The notes beneath the pieces are model-generated. The model saw only the letters and a program-made list of their open reading frames with translations. It did no database searches and was not told the origin of the DNA. This document shows positions 41,636 through 52,554 of a DNA stretch of 57,159 nucleotides, in pieces. Position 1 is the stretch's first letter; every line of letters starts with the position of its first letter. Location of the stretch: positions 1 to 57,159 of the forward strand of contig NZ_BIXY01000041.1 of the NCBI RefSeq assembly GCF_008326305.1, in the 5' to 3' direction. The translations under genes were made by a program, and so were the position numbers. This stretch comes from Dictyobacter arantiisoli (GTDB taxonomy: Bacteria; Chloroflexota; Ktedonobacteria; Ktedonobacterales; Ktedonobacteraceae).

Positions 41636-43222
41636 CTATGGTAAGATCAGGGTTCTTCCCTGCATATCTTTTGGTTGCGGGATGCGCATAACCTGGAGGA
41701 TTGTGGGTGAGACATCGGCCAGAATACCATCACTGCGCAATTTGACCTGTGCAAACTGTGGTGAGATGAAGTATAACGGCACCGGGAAGGTGGTATGAGC
41801 CGTGAAAGGTTTGCCGGTATCATATTCGATTAACTGTTCGGCGTTTCCATGGTCAGCTGTGATTACGGCGCTCCCGCCGACAGCCAGTGTAGCTTCGATG
41901 ATCCGCCCAACACAGGTGTCCACAGTCTCGACGGCTTTAATGGTTGCCTCGATAATGCCTGTATGCCCGACCATATCTGCATTGGCATAGTTCATAATGA
42001 TCAGATCATATTTCCCACTACGGATCTGCTCAACGGCGGTATCTGTGATCCCTTTTGCGCTCATCTCTGGTTGCAGATCATAGGTGGGTACTTTGGGTGA
42101 AGGCACGAGGATACGGTCCTCGCCCTGGAAAGGAACCTCACGCCGTCCATTGATAAAGAAGGTGACATGAGCGTATTTTTCTGTTTCCGCAGTATGGAAT
42201 TGAGTCATGCCCTGCTCAGCGATAACGCGTGCCAATGGCATCTCGACCTCATCGGCGCGATAGGCTACCTCAGCATCCAGGCCCTCTTCATACTGTGTCA
42301 TCATCACATAGATTAAATCTTTGAGACGGGGGCCGCGTTCAAACTTGCCTTCTGCTTGAGGAGGCAATTCTTCCATCACAAAAGCCTTTGTCAACTGGCG
42401 GGCGCGATCTGGCCGGAAGTTATAGTGGATAACGGCATCACCAGCCTGTACCGTGCCGACGGGATGTCCCTCTTCCATGATGACGGTTGGTAAAATAAAT
42501 TCGTCGGTGACCTTGTTGTCATAGCTTTGTTGGATGGCTGCCAGGGCAGAAACAGCCTGCTGTTGGGCCTCGCCGCGTGTCATCGCGAAATAGGTTGCGC
42601 CGGTGCGCTCCCAGCGATTGTCGCGGTCCATTGCATAGTAGCGACCCGTTACTGTGGCGACTTTAGCGGGATGTTCACCGCCAATTTCGCGAGCTCGTGT
42701 CTCCAGGCGTTGCATAAATTCCAGGCCGCCCGTTGGTGAGGAATCACGACCATCGGTAAAAGCATGAATGAAGATCTTTTCTATATTGTGGGTTGCGGCC
42801 AGGCGGAGCAGAGCTTCCAGATGTGTCTCATGTGCATGGACGCCACCATTGCCAAGCAATCCACAAATGTGAAGTTGAGATTGATTCTTTTTGACATGTT
42901 CGATAGCCCTCAGGAAGGCCGGGTTCTCGAAAAAGCTCCCATCTTGAATCGATTCGCTGACACGTGTATAGTCCTGAAGCACCCGTTTACCCGCGCCAAG
43001 GTTCTGATGACCCACCTCTGAATTGCCCATCTGACCATCTGGTAAACCGACCGCTGCACCTGAGGTGCGTACTGCTGTGTGAGGCCATTCCCGTGCAATC
43101 TTATCGAGATGGGGAGTGCGGGCAAGCGCGATGGCGTTCCCCTCCTGGCGAGGATTAAGTCCCCAGCCATCCATAATAATCAGAACAAAAGGGCGTTTAT
43201 GCCCCGATGATGTCGTACTCAT
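41636..43222 (-). CDS. gpmI: 2,3-bisphosphoglycerate-independent phosphoglycerate mutase
   Basis: A 528-residue dimanganese enzyme interconverting 3- and 2-phosphoglycerate in glycolysis. Metal ligands and nucleophile are visible: DGWG near residue 18, the catalytic Ser68 in MGNSEVGH, FTDGRDSSPTGG, NFRPDRARQLT, NYANADMVGHTG and TADHGNAEQ. Length is normal for the family (about 510-550). The start at 43222 (MSTTSSGHKRP) is preferred; a GTG at 43240 would add six residues. It converges with the GlmL operon, 95 bp away. Confidence 0.97.
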   Translation of the reverse strand: MSTTSSGHKRPFVLIIMDGWGLNPRQEGNAIALARTPHLDKIAREWPHTAVRTSGAAVGLPDGQMGNSEVGHQNLGAGKRVLQDYTRVSESIQDGSFFENPAFLRAIEHVKKNQSQLHICGLLGNGGVHAHETHLEALLRLAATHNIEKIFIHAFTDGRDSSPTGGLEFMQRLETRAREIGGEHPAKVATVTGRYYAMDRDNRWERTGATYFAMTRGEAQQQAVSALAAIQQSYDNKVTDEFILPTVIMEEGHPVGTVQAGDAVIHYNFRPDRARQLTKAFVMEELPPQAEGKFERGPRLKDLIYVMMTQYEEGLDAEVAYRADEVEMPLARVIAEQGMTQFHTAETEKYAHVTFFINGRREVPFQGEDRILVPSPKVPTYDLQPEMSAKGITDTAVEQIRSGKYDLIIMNYANADMVGHTGIIEATIKAVETVDTCVGRIIEATLAVGGSAVITADHGNAEQLIEYDTGKPFTAHTTFPVPLYFISPQFAQVKLRSDGILADVSPTILQVMRIPQPKDMQGRTLILP

Positions 43223-43649
43223 GTTGCTACTATACTCCACGATAATATATGCTCAAACAATGGTTTACGACCTCATTGTAGCATGCCATGGCATGGAAGC
43301 ATAGCGCAACTATGCGGGCAATTGCCCTGTAACTGTTTGTATGCCTATTTCGTGTTCCTGAGTATAGCGGCTGAAGTAATTGAATATTTTCATACTCACC
43401 ACTAATAGATAAATTGCTGAGTATACTATGGTTATCTTTGCTAATGGGTTTATAGAATCTTATTGCTCCTAACCCTCTGCCCACCTACTACGTATAACAG
43501 TTAGAGGAGTATCAATAAGATTTGATAGCGATACAACCAGTACGTTTATACTGGCAAAGCATAGGTGCAAAGAGTTTGAAATAGTTTGCAGTCTGGATGA
43601 GGCCAGCCAGTACTCTATTTCAAATACGTTGCCATGAGGAAGGATGATA
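43223..43649. other. Intergenic region upstream of gpmI and the TPM-domain gene
   Basis: About 425 bp between divergent genes. A short CCAGT/ACTGG hairpin (about 43537-43555) and a TTGATA...TTTATA pair (about 43520-43548) may be a promoter for the plus-strand gene. Nothing else was recognised. Confidence 0.35.
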
Positions 43650-44723
43650 ATGGACAACAAACTTTCGGAATCCATGATGGGGATGGTGCGCAAGGGGGGT
43701 ATGGCGGCATTTGTAGCCTTCTGTCTGCTTGTGTTTACAGCCACCGCAGCATTTGCCGCTTCCGTCAACATTTATGATAGTGCGAATGTGCTCAATCGGT
43801 CCCAGGTACAGAATGCTGCTTCATCGTTATCAAAGCCGATCGATATTTACAGCATTACAAGCAGTTTATCGAATGCGGCCTTTGATCAGCAGGCCAAACA
43901 ATCTGCGAGCCGTAACTCCAACTTGATTGTGCTGGCATTTAATAGCCACCACGTAGCGATTACGGGAGGCAAGAATACCGGACTCTCCCGTGGTCAGTTT
44001 CAAGACGCTACGAATGCCTTTTTAAATGCAGTAAACCGTGGTGGCAGTAGAGATTATACTGGCGCTACAATAGCAGCTATTAATTCTCTTCATGACGCGC
44101 TAGGTGGAAGCTCTGCATCTTCATTTCTGCCAGGGGTAGGTGGTGGAGCAGGGCGCTCGTTTGGCAGTACTTTGTGTTGTGTGGGATTGATAGCTCTGCT
44201 CATTATTGGTGCTATCGCCTTTGCGCGTACCCGTGCCCGTCGTCGCGGCTTATTCAACCGTTCAGCGGGCTTTGGTCAGCAGCCCTATAATCAGGGAGGG
44301 CCTTTCAATCAAAACCAGGGAAACTATCCCCCGAATTATCAGGGCAATTACCCGCCGAACTATCAAGGAAACTATCCCCCCAACTATCAGGGACCGTATC
44401 CACCTCAGAATCAGGGCATGAATCCTCTGGCGGCAGGTGGACTTGGTGCTGCTGCAGGTGGCTTGTTTGGCTATGAATTGGGAAAGAATGCCGGCGAGCG
44501 CGACCGCGATCAAGATGAAGGCTTTGGTGGCGGTTCCAGCGGAGATTTTGGGAATGGTGGAGATGGTGGCTTTGGGGGAGATAATGGCGGAGACTTTGGA
44601 GGAGGAGCAAGCGGAGATTTCGGAGGAGGCGGTGGAGATAGTGGTTTCGGTGGTGGTGACGGAGGATTTGGTGGAGGTGGTGGAGATGGTGGCTTTGGTG
44701 GCGGCTCCAGCGGCGACTTCTAA
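43650..44723 (+). CDS. TPM-domain protein with Gly-rich C-terminus
   Basis: A protein of about 357 residues. A signal peptide (about 14-38, ending TAAFAA) is followed by a TPM (TLP18.3/Psb32/MOLO-1) domain at about 40-150 (VNIYDSANVLNRSQVQNAAS, NLIVLAFNSHHVAITGG, FQDATNAFLNAV). A membrane segment lies at about 173-193 with an Arg-rich stop-transfer (RTRARRRG). NYPPNYQG units are repeated three times (about 226-250), then a hydrophobic GAAAGGLFGYELG helix and a Gly/Asp/Phe-rich tail of about 75 residues follow. The tail resembles secreted TPM proteins ending in GGGxSGxF. Start 43650 has GAGGAAGG 6 nt upstream. Function unknown; likely envelope protein maintenance. Confidence 0.85.
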   Translation: MDNKLSESMMGMVRKGGMAAFVAFCLLVFTATAAFAASVNIYDSANVLNRSQVQNAASSLSKPIDIYSITSSLSNAAFDQQAKQSASRNSNLIVLAFNSHHVAITGGKNTGLSRGQFQDATNAFLNAVNRGGSRDYTGATIAAINSLHDALGGSSASSFLPGVGGGAGRSFGSTLCCVGLIALLIIGAIAFARTRARRRGLFNRSAGFGQQPYNQGGPFNQNQGNYPPNYQGNYPPNYQGNYPPNYQGPYPPQNQGMNPLAAGGLGAAAGGLFGYELGKNAGERDRDQDEGFGGGSSGDFGNGGDGGFGGDNGGDFGGGASGDFGGGGGDSGFGGGDGGFGGGGGDGGFGGGSSGDF

Positions 44724-44783
44724 GCACGAGCGCGCTTCCATACAGGTGCGCCTTGCGTGTGAAAACGCATGAATAAATAAGAA

Positions 44784-44824
44784 GAGAGGGCGGACAGGAT
44801 TAAATACATCCTATCCACCCTCTC
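44784..44824. terminator. Bidirectional terminator between TPM gene and atp operon
   Basis: Arms GAGAGGG-GGA-AGGAT and ATCCT-TCC-CCCTCTC pair with two single mismatches around TAAATAC. It serves the TPM-domain gene and, on the minus strand, follows atpC by about 50 bp. Confidence 0.7.
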
Positions 44825-44870
44825 ACTCTTTGTGAACTTCTGTCAGTTGCCTGGCATATCGAAGTATTGC

Positions 44871-45302
44871 CTAGCGACGGCGTCTGGTGCGTGCCAGCTC
44901 TACGGCCTTCAGACGGAAGATGGCTCGTTGCAGGGCTGCTTCGATTTCCGCCCGCTCAGAACGCGTTCGTGCATCTTGCAGACTCTGTTCAGCACGGCGG
45001 CGCGCTGTTTCAGCGCGTGCCTGATCAATCTCTTCCGCTTTTTCAGCTGTATCCGCCAGGACCGTGACGCGGTTGTTGGAGACCTCTAAGAAACCGCCTG
45101 AGACAAAGATAATCTCATCTTCGCCGTGCAATTTGATTTCAAGAGGGCCAGCCCCCAACAGCGCGAGCAACGGAGCATGCTCCGGTAAAATGCCGAGTTG
45201 TCCCTCAGATCCTGGAGCATCCACGATCTCGGCCTCGCCATTGTACAATTCATGCTCAGCGGTGACTACCTCGACATGCAGTGTATTGCGTGTCGCCATC
45301 AT
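44871..45302 (-). CDS. atpC: F1Fo ATP synthase epsilon subunit
   Basis: A 143-residue central-stalk subunit. The N-terminal beta sandwich (LHVEVVTAEHELYNGEAEIV, GSEGQLGILPEHAPLLALL, IIFVSGGFLEVSNNRVTVLAD) is followed by two helices (about 88-140, ending ARTRRRR) that regulate ATP hydrolysis. Last gene of the operon: its ATG directly follows the atpD stop, and ATG 45302 or 45299 can start it. A terminator hairpin lies beyond it. Confidence 0.97.
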   Translation of the reverse strand: MMATRNTLHVEVVTAEHELYNGEAEIVDAPGSEGQLGILPEHAPLLALLGAGPLEIKLHGEDEIIFVSGGFLEVSNNRVTVLADTAEKAEEIDQARAETARRRAEQSLQDARTRSERAEIEAALQRAIFRLKAVELARTRRRR

Positions 45303-46772
<1,470 letters not shown>

Positions 46773-46775
46773 TCA

Positions 46776-47684
46776 CTAGAGTGCCGCAGCGCCAGACACC
46801 ACCTCAAGAATTTGGGTCGTGATAGCGGCCTGACGTGCTTTATTATAGGTCAAGTTGAGATCCTGAACCAGTTCGTTGGCATTATCAGTCGCGTTTTTCA
46901 TTGAGATCATCTGTGCGGCATACTGGCTGGCGATGTTCTCAAGTAGAGCCTGATAGATTTGCACATCGACGTAACGTGGCAGCAAAGCTTTGAAGAGTTC
47001 CTGCTCGTTTGGTTCGTAGATATACTCTTCATTTGTTTCGTGTTCTTGTGCTGTCTCTTCGTGTTCAGGTGGCTGTACTGGTAGTAACTGTACCGTTGTT
47101 GGTGTCTGCGTTACAGTATTGACATACTTGGCATAGACCAGATAGACAACATCCACCTCCCCTTTCAGGAAGGCATCCACGGCCACATGAGCCATAGCTG
47201 TTGCATCGTCCATAGCGGGATGGTCACCGTAATCAGTAAACTCAGCGATCAGATTTTGTTCAGTACGTAACACGAAATCACGTCCTTTTTTGCCGACCGC
47301 GATATAGCTGACGCCAGGATGGCGTCCCTGAGCTTCGAGATTGTGGATCTCATCTTGCGCTGTATGGGCAGCGTGACGATTAATATTCGAGGGTAAGGCA
47401 CCGCACAGACCGCGATCCGGGGAAATCAGCACAATGCCAATATTTCTGACCGGACGTTGCTTCAACAGGGCCAAATCTTCTGCCATATCGTCATTACCCG
47501 ATGCCGCAGCCGCAGCCAGGCGGGCGGTGAGTTCGCGAATCTGATCGGCATAGGGGCGAGATTGTTCCACTCGCTCCTGTGACCGACGCATCTTGCTACT
47601 CGCCACCATTTGCATAGCTTTGGTGATTTTTGCCGTATTTTTAACTGATCGTATGCGCTGCCGAATTTCTCGGAGTGATGGCAT
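46776..47684 (-). CDS. atpG: F1Fo ATP synthase gamma subunit
   Basis: The rotor shaft subunit, 302 residues. N-terminal helix MPSLREIRQRIRSVKNTAKITKAMQMVASSKMRR and C-terminal helix ENIASQYAAQMISMKNATDNANELVQDL carry the family signatures. The middle has a small insertion with Glu-rich QPPEHEETAQEHETNEEY (about 210-230) not seen in short homologues. AGGAGG lies 7 nt ahead of the ATG and 11 bp separate it from the atpA stop. Confidence 0.97.
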   Translation of the reverse strand: MPSLREIRQRIRSVKNTAKITKAMQMVASSKMRRSQERVEQSRPYADQIRELTARLAAAAASGNDDMAEDLALLKQRPVRNIGIVLISPDRGLCGALPSNINRHAAHTAQDEIHNLEAQGRHPGVSYIAVGKKGRDFVLRTEQNLIAEFTDYGDHPAMDDATAMAHVAVDAFLKGEVDVVYLVYAKYVNTVTQTPTTVQLLPVQPPEHEETAQEHETNEEYIYEPNEQELFKALLPRYVDVQIYQALLENIASQYAAQMISMKNATDNANELVQDLNLTYNKARQAAITTQILEVVSGAAAL

Positions 47685-47695
47685 CTATCTGCCTC

Positions 47696-49243
47696 CTAGC
47701 GCTTTTCTTCTTCGCGTGGTGCGGACGTTTTCTGATAATCTTCGATGGCGGCACCCAACTTCTTCAGTTGGTCAGCGCTCATTTTGCTGCGGCCCGTGAT
47801 TGAAGTCTCGATAATCTCGTTCTGTAGATCCTGATAGTTAGCATCCAGGAAACGATACAGACCGGACTCCCATGCGCCTACCTGGCCCAGAGGTACCTCA
47901 TCGATATAACCATTTGTTGCCGCGTACATAATGATAACCTGGCGTACAACCGAAACCGGCTGATACTGAGGCTGCTTCAGGATTTCCAGGATATGACGGC
48001 CACGGTCAATCTGTGACTTGGTCGCTTTATCCAGATCCGAGGCGAACTGCGAGAAAGCTTCCAGCTCTCTGAACTGTGCCAGATCCAGACGCAAGGTACC
48101 AGATACCTGGCTCATACCTTTAGTCTGCGCGCTACTACCGACGCGAGAGACCGAGATACCAGTGTTCAGAGCAGGGCGCTGACCAGCATTGAAGAGGTCA
48201 CTTTCCAGGAAGATCTGACCATCGGTAATCGAAATCAGGTTAGTTGGAATGTAAGCCGACACGTCGTTCGCTTTGGTTTCAATGATTGGCAGTGCGGTCA
48301 GTGAGCCACCGCCGTAATTTTCATTCAAGCGGGCAGCGCGTTCCAGCAAGCGAGAGTGCAGATAGAACACGTCACCAGGATAGGCTTCACGTCCTGGAGG
48401 GCGGCGAATGATCAAGGAAATGTTACGGTACGCTTCAGCGTGCTTGGTCAGATCATCATAAACGATCAGAGCATCGCGACCGGACTCCATGAATTCCTCA
48501 CCAATTGCGCAACCAGCGTAAGGGGCGATATATTTCAAAGGAGCGGGATCAGAAGCGCTAGAAGCAACGATAATCGTGTATTCCATCGCGCCATGCTCTT
48601 CCAGGATGGCGCGAGTACGCGCGATTGAAGAGTTTTTCTGACCAATAGCGACGTAAATACAGAGCAGATTTTTGCCCTTCTGGTTAATGATGGTGTCGAT
48701 AGCGACAGCCGTCTTACCAGTCTGGCGGTCACCGATAATCAACTCACGCTGACCACGGCCAATCGGAATCATGCTATCGATAGCCTTGATACCGGTCTGA
48801 ACTGGCTGACTCACCGAGAGGCGGGTAATAACGCCCGGGGCCACACGTTCAATCGGACGGAACTTATCGGTGCTAATCGGGCCACGCTCATCGAGTGGCT
48901 CACCGAGGGGATTGATGACGCGACCCAGTAGAGCATCGCCTACGGGCACTTGAATGATTCGACCGGTGGTGCGAACCTCGTCATCTTCACGAATCTGTGT
49001 ATAATCACCCAGGATTGGGCAACTGACCGCTTCCTCTTCGAGGTTAAAGGCCATGCCAAAGAGTCCTGTACGGGGAAATTCTACCAACTCAAGATATTGT
49101 ACATCTTGCAGGCCGTATACACGGGCGACACCGTCTTGTACCGCGATAACGGTACCCACACTCGCGGTCGAGGTGGTTTCTGTGCCGAAGCCTGCGATGT
49201 TTTTCTCTATGATGGCACTGATTTCATCAGCCCAAGATGCCAT
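47696..49243 (-). CDS. atpA: F1Fo ATP synthase alpha subunit
   Basis: The non-catalytic nucleotide-binding F1 subunit, 515 residues. The Walker A motif GDRQTGKT (about residues 170-177), the [12 protein letters not shown] segment, [30 protein letters not shown] and the [13 protein letters not shown] arginine-finger region are present. A TAGGAGG site precedes the start. The atpH gene ends 157 bp upstream and the gap shows no gene. Confidence 0.98.
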   Translation of the reverse strand: MASWADEISAIIEKNIAGFGTETTSTASVGTVIAVQDGVARVYGLQDVQYLELVEFPRTGLFGMAFNLEEEAVSCPILGDYTQIREDDEVRTTGRIIQVPVGDALLGRVINPLGEPLDERGPISTDKFRPIERVAPGVITRLSVSQPVQTGIKAIDSMIPIGRGQRELIIGDRQTGKTAVAIDTIINQKGKNLLCIYVAIGQKNSSIARTRAILEEHGAMEYTIIVASSASDPAPLKYIAPYAGCAIGEEFMESGRDALIVYDDLTKHAEAYRNISLIIRRPPGREAYPGDVFYLHSRLLERAARLNENYGGGSLTALPIIETKANDVSAYIPTNLISITDGQIFLESDLFNAGQRPALNTGISVSRVGSSAQTKGMSQVSGTLRLDLAQFRELEAFSQFASDLDKATKSQIDRGRHILEILKQPQYQPVSVVRQVIIMYAATNGYIDEVPLGQVGAWESGLYRFLDANYQDLQNEIIETSITGRSKMSADQLKKLGAAIEDYQKTSAPREEEKR

Positions 49244-49400
49244 CGCGTTCCTCCTAGTTTTCTTCCTGGTGGCTTGTTACTTGTTTTTCATCTGTTTGTC
49301 AAAGATCAGGTGGACTGTCTACGGGGGTCTACTGTATGCGCTTCCCGATCCGTCACACCTGGACCTGAGATCGAGAAAGTACTGCTTGCAGGTGTGGTTC

Positions 49401-49997
49401 TTAAACCGTAGCCACGGGCTGGTTGAAATCTTCAGAAGTCAAATCATTATCACTGGCGCTAATATTCGAGATCAATTGTTGCTGCAAGACATGCAGGCGA
49501 TTGCGAATACTACCATCAATAATTTGATTTCCCACCCGGGCCACAACCCCGCCTAAAATGCTCGGGTCTACCCGAGTCTGGATCACAATGTTTTTGCCCG
49601 TTCTCTGCTCAAGCGCTCTTTTTACGATGGCACTCTGTGCCTCGTCTAACTGCGCTGCTGTCGTTACCTTTGCGACTGCCTGATTGCGATAGTCAAGCAC
49701 AAGGTTTTCAAACTCGGTGGCAATGTTTGGCATGACATCGACCAGTTCGCGCTGGACGATCAGCAGGGCAAGGTTGAGCGACGTGGGCAGCACTTTATCG
49801 GCCAGAGTCTGGCGTAACGCTGTCTCTTTGCGCTGTGCAGGAACTTTAGGTTCGCGCAACAAATAAGCCAGGCTACGATTGCCAAAGACCTCGGCGATGT
49901 TTTTTACATCATCCAGGCTGCGATCAATCGTGTTCTGCTTGCGCGCAATTTCGAAAATCGCTTCTGCATAGCGACGTGCAATCGCTCCTTTTAGCAT
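49401..49997 (-). CDS. atpH: F1Fo ATP synthase delta subunit
   Basis: A 198-residue peripheral-stalk subunit (OSCP-like). The N-terminal helical bundle begins IARRYAEAIFEIARKQNTI; the C-terminal domain has VIQTRVDPSILGGVVARVGNQIIDGSIRNRL, the family's best conserved block. A tail of about 20 residues (NISASDNDLTSEDFNQP) exceeds the usual length. The start overlaps the atpF stop by one base (TAATG), so translation is coupled. Confidence 0.95.
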   Translation of the reverse strand: MLKGAIARRYAEAIFEIARKQNTIDRSLDDVKNIAEVFGNRSLAYLLREPKVPAQRKETALRQTLADKVLPTSLNLALLIVQRELVDVMPNIATEFENLVLDYRNQAVAKVTTAAQLDEAQSAIVKRALEQRTGKNIVIQTRVDPSILGGVVARVGNQIIDGSIRNRLHVLQQQLISNISASDNDLTSEDFNQPVATV

Positions 49998-50554
49998 TAG
50001 TTATTCCTCGCCTGGTCATTAGCCGTGACAAACTCTTCGACTAAACGACGGTTGTCTTTGCTATCAACTGACCGGCTGATAACTTTGCTAGCGGCATCGA
50101 TGGAAAGATTGATAACATCGCGGCTCAACTCCAGGCGAGCACGATTGGCCTCTTGCTGGATGCGAGCAATCTGTTGCTGACTGATCTTCTCAGCACGCTC
50201 ACGTGCCTCGGTTTCAATCTGTTGAGCAACCTGTGCGGCGTTCTTTGTCGCCCGTTCGATGCTATCCTGAGCCTGACGTTTGGCGTCAAGAATGATACGC
50301 TCGGCATTGTTGGTTGCCTCGGCGAGATCGCGCTTGGCCTTCTCAGCGTTTTCGATGCCTTCTCGGATCAATGCCTGCCGTTTTGCCAGCGTGCGCTGAA
50401 CAACGGGCAGAACGTATTTCCCAAGGACAAAGAAGACGATAAGAAAGCTAACGAGCTGCGATAAGAAGGCGGCTGCGTTAATACCGAGTGCTCCAATACC
50501 GCCAGTTGACTCTGCGGCCATGGCGGCTGAAGCCAGTGTGAATGTTATTTGCAC
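49997..50554 (-). CDS. atpF: F1Fo ATP synthase b subunit
   Basis: A peripheral-stalk subunit of about 185 residues. After a short N-terminal stretch the membrane helix INAAAFLSQLVSFLIVFFVLGKYVLP leads into a long charged coiled coil (RQALIREGIENAEKAKRDLAEATNNAERII and onwards) ending SVDSKDNRRLVEEFVTANDQARNN. GTG at 50554 is chosen because AAAGGAAG lies about 8-10 nt upstream; ATG at 50521 (MAAESTGG) is an alternative, and the upstream frame back to 50671 has no supporting site. Confidence 0.93.
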   Translation of the reverse strand: MQITFTLASAAMAAESTGGIGALGINAAAFLSQLVSFLIVFFVLGKYVLPVVQRTLAKRQALIREGIENAEKAKRDLAEATNNAERIILDAKRQAQDSIERATKNAAQVAQQIETEARERAEKISQQQIARIQQEANRARLELSRDVINLSIDAASKVISRSVDSKDNRRLVEEFVTANDQARNN

Positions 50555-50718
50555 GATAGCGCTTCCTTTCGTCACAAGTAATACATGAACACTCCGCACG
50601 TAACACGGAGACGCGGCATCGTCTGTTTCTACCCCTGGTTTATCTTGATAAACCAGAGGAGGAGAAGTCACAGAATGGACGCACTACGTCTCCACATTAC
50701 GGTACGAACAGGTATTAC

Positions 50719-50946
<228 letters not shown>

Positions 50947-51043
50947 TTAAGGATAAATGCTTGTTTTATTTTTGATGAATTTTGTTTTTATGCAATCGCA
51001 GAAAAAAATCTGCGCGTAGCAAGCTCAGTGTTGCCACCGCCCA

Positions 51044-51919
51044 TTAATGGGCAGTAGCAGCGTTCTCCTCATACTCATGGACCGCCTCATGCACATTCTC
51101 ATCGGAATGGGAATGGCTGGTGGTGCCCACTTGCATAAAGAGCAGGGTTAAGAAGGCAAACACAAACGCCTGGATAACCGCGACGAACAGTTCGAATGGA
51201 ATGAAGACGATGTCTGCCACAACTGGTAACAGATAGGCGAAGACTGCCAGCAGCACGCTACCTGCAAAGACATTACCAAAGAGACGGAAGGAGAAAGAAA
51301 TCAAACGACCGAACTCACTGATAATCTCTAAGATGCCGACCAGGAAGTCGACAAATCCCATGCCGCCTTTCTCTTTGATCGCTTTGAAGTTCAGATATTT
51401 ACTGATCTGATCTTTAAAGCCAAGCATCGAGAAGCTGACAATCTGTGTGGCTACCACTGACACCAATGCCATTGCGAGCGTCAGGTTCAGATCGGTTGTC
51501 GCAGGGCGCAACCAGGGGATAAGCTGGTTAGATGCGGCACCCCAGAGGAGCGGACCATGGACTGCTCCGACCGATTTGCTGGTAACATCAATCGTACCAA
51601 TCGTATCAATGCCAGGGATAATGTCAAGTAAATTACAGAATAAAATGAAGATAAAGAATGTAGCTACGAGGGGGAAAAATTTCTTTCCCTTCTCTTTGCC
51701 TGCCACACCTTCAATGAGATTCTGTAGAAACTCAACCACCCATTCAATGGCATTCTGTAATCCGCTCGGGACCAGGTCTTGTCGGCGTATTCCAAAGTAG
51801 AATACGACCAACAAAATAATAATAGATATCCACGTACATAGCAGAGTGTTAGTAATCCATGTTCCAGGAATAATGATATCTGGTGCAATGGATATGTTGG
51901 GAAGTTTCCACAGATTCAC
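51044..51919 (-). CDS. atpB: F1Fo ATP synthase a subunit
   Basis: The proton-channel stator subunit, 291 residues with five to six membrane helices. The essential Arg lies in ISEFGRLISFSFRLFGNVFAG (second Arg, before LFGN); FELFVAVIQAFVFAFLTLLFMQVG is the last helix. A hydrophilic tail rich in His and Glu (SHSHSDENVHEAVHEYEENAATAH) is unusual and could bind metal. It starts with GTG preceded by GGGAGG. Confidence 0.97.
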   Translation of the reverse strand: MNLWKLPNISIAPDIIIPGTWITNTLLCTWISIIILLVVFYFGIRRQDLVPSGLQNAIEWVVEFLQNLIEGVAGKEKGKKFFPLVATFFIFILFCNLLDIIPGIDTIGTIDVTSKSVGAVHGPLLWGAASNQLIPWLRPATTDLNLTLAMALVSVVATQIVSFSMLGFKDQISKYLNFKAIKEKGGMGFVDFLVGILEIISEFGRLISFSFRLFGNVFAGSVLLAVFAYLLPVVADIVFIPFELFVAVIQAFVFAFLTLLFMQVGTTSHSHSDENVHEAVHEYEENAATAH

Positions 51920-51986
51920 TCGGCTGTCCTCCCTATAAGCCGGGCTCTGCTAATCTTATTCGATGTACCAGGGGGGACCGTTTGGC

Positions 51987-52208
51987 CTAATGAAAGACGC
52001 TTTTGTATAAACGGTATGCTCCATAAAACCCCGAAATCAGGCCAAGCAGCAGCCCAAGAAGTATAAACAATTCACCGGTATGAAGATAGCCATCCAGTAG
52101 ATGTCCTGCAATGGCTCCAAGGGCAATGGGGATGGCTATTGTAAAGCCCATTCCGCTCAAGGCCCCCAGTGTACTCAAGATAGTAGGGGTAGGCGGCTTT
52201 TGTTTCAT
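51987..52208 (-). CDS. AtpZ/AtpI-type small membrane protein of the atp operon
   Basis: A 73-residue protein with two membrane segments (about 14-37 and 45-66) and the G-x-LLDGYLHTGELFILLGLLLGLISGFYGAYRLYK pattern of AtpZ/AtpI proteins. Members help assemble the c ring or carry magnesium or calcium. It heads the operon, 67 bp ahead of atpB. The start is uncertain as AAAGG lies directly at the ATG. Confidence 0.85.
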   Translation of the reverse strand: MKQKPPTPTILSTLGALSGMGFTIAIPIALGAIAGHLLDGYLHTGELFILLGLLLGLISGFYGAYRLYKSVFH

Positions 52209-52258
52209 CCTTTGTTCCCTTATCGTCCCATCTTTTTCCTCTCAATAATACCAGTCGG

Positions 52259-52288
52259 ATTATAGCACAGGGGGAGAGATTGTTGCAA
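52259..52288 (-). promoter_or_regulatory. Promoter of the ATP synthase operon
   Basis: On the minus strand TTGCAA (52283-52288), an 18-bp spacer and TATAAT (52259-52264), about 50 bp ahead of the first gene. The remaining bases 52289-52515 show nothing recognisable. Confidence 0.75.
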
Positions 52289-52515
52289 CAGTAGATACAC
52301 TTATTCGTATGCGAAACGAACAAGACAGAAGCAGGGAGAATATTCGTTAAGCTTATAGGTGTGAACGCTCACTGCAAGCCAATTCAGCCTATTATTTTGT
52401 TTAGCTAGAGGGAAGATACACGCCAGAGAAAGAGAGTTTTTCAGCGAAAGATAAGGAAGCTTGTGATCTTTTTATTGCATTCTGCATATCATGCCGATAT
52501 GATCAGTTTAATGAG

Positions 52516-52545
52516 TGGGAATATATCCAACAAGATATATTCCCA
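52516..52545. terminator. Hairpin with T-run next to hydroxyacid dehydrogenase gene
   Basis: Perfect arms TGGGAATATATC and GATATATTCCCA around CAACAA. It lies 10 bp beyond the stop of the minus-strand dehydrogenase gene; the T-run (ATTTTTT) is on the plus-strand side. Confidence 0.65.
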
Positions 52546-52554
52546 TCTAATTTT

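Noticed and set aside
44262-44741. Minus-strand frames of 140-159 codons opposite the TPM-domain gene
   Set aside because: They arise from the Gly-rich low-complexity tail read backwards and show no independent features.
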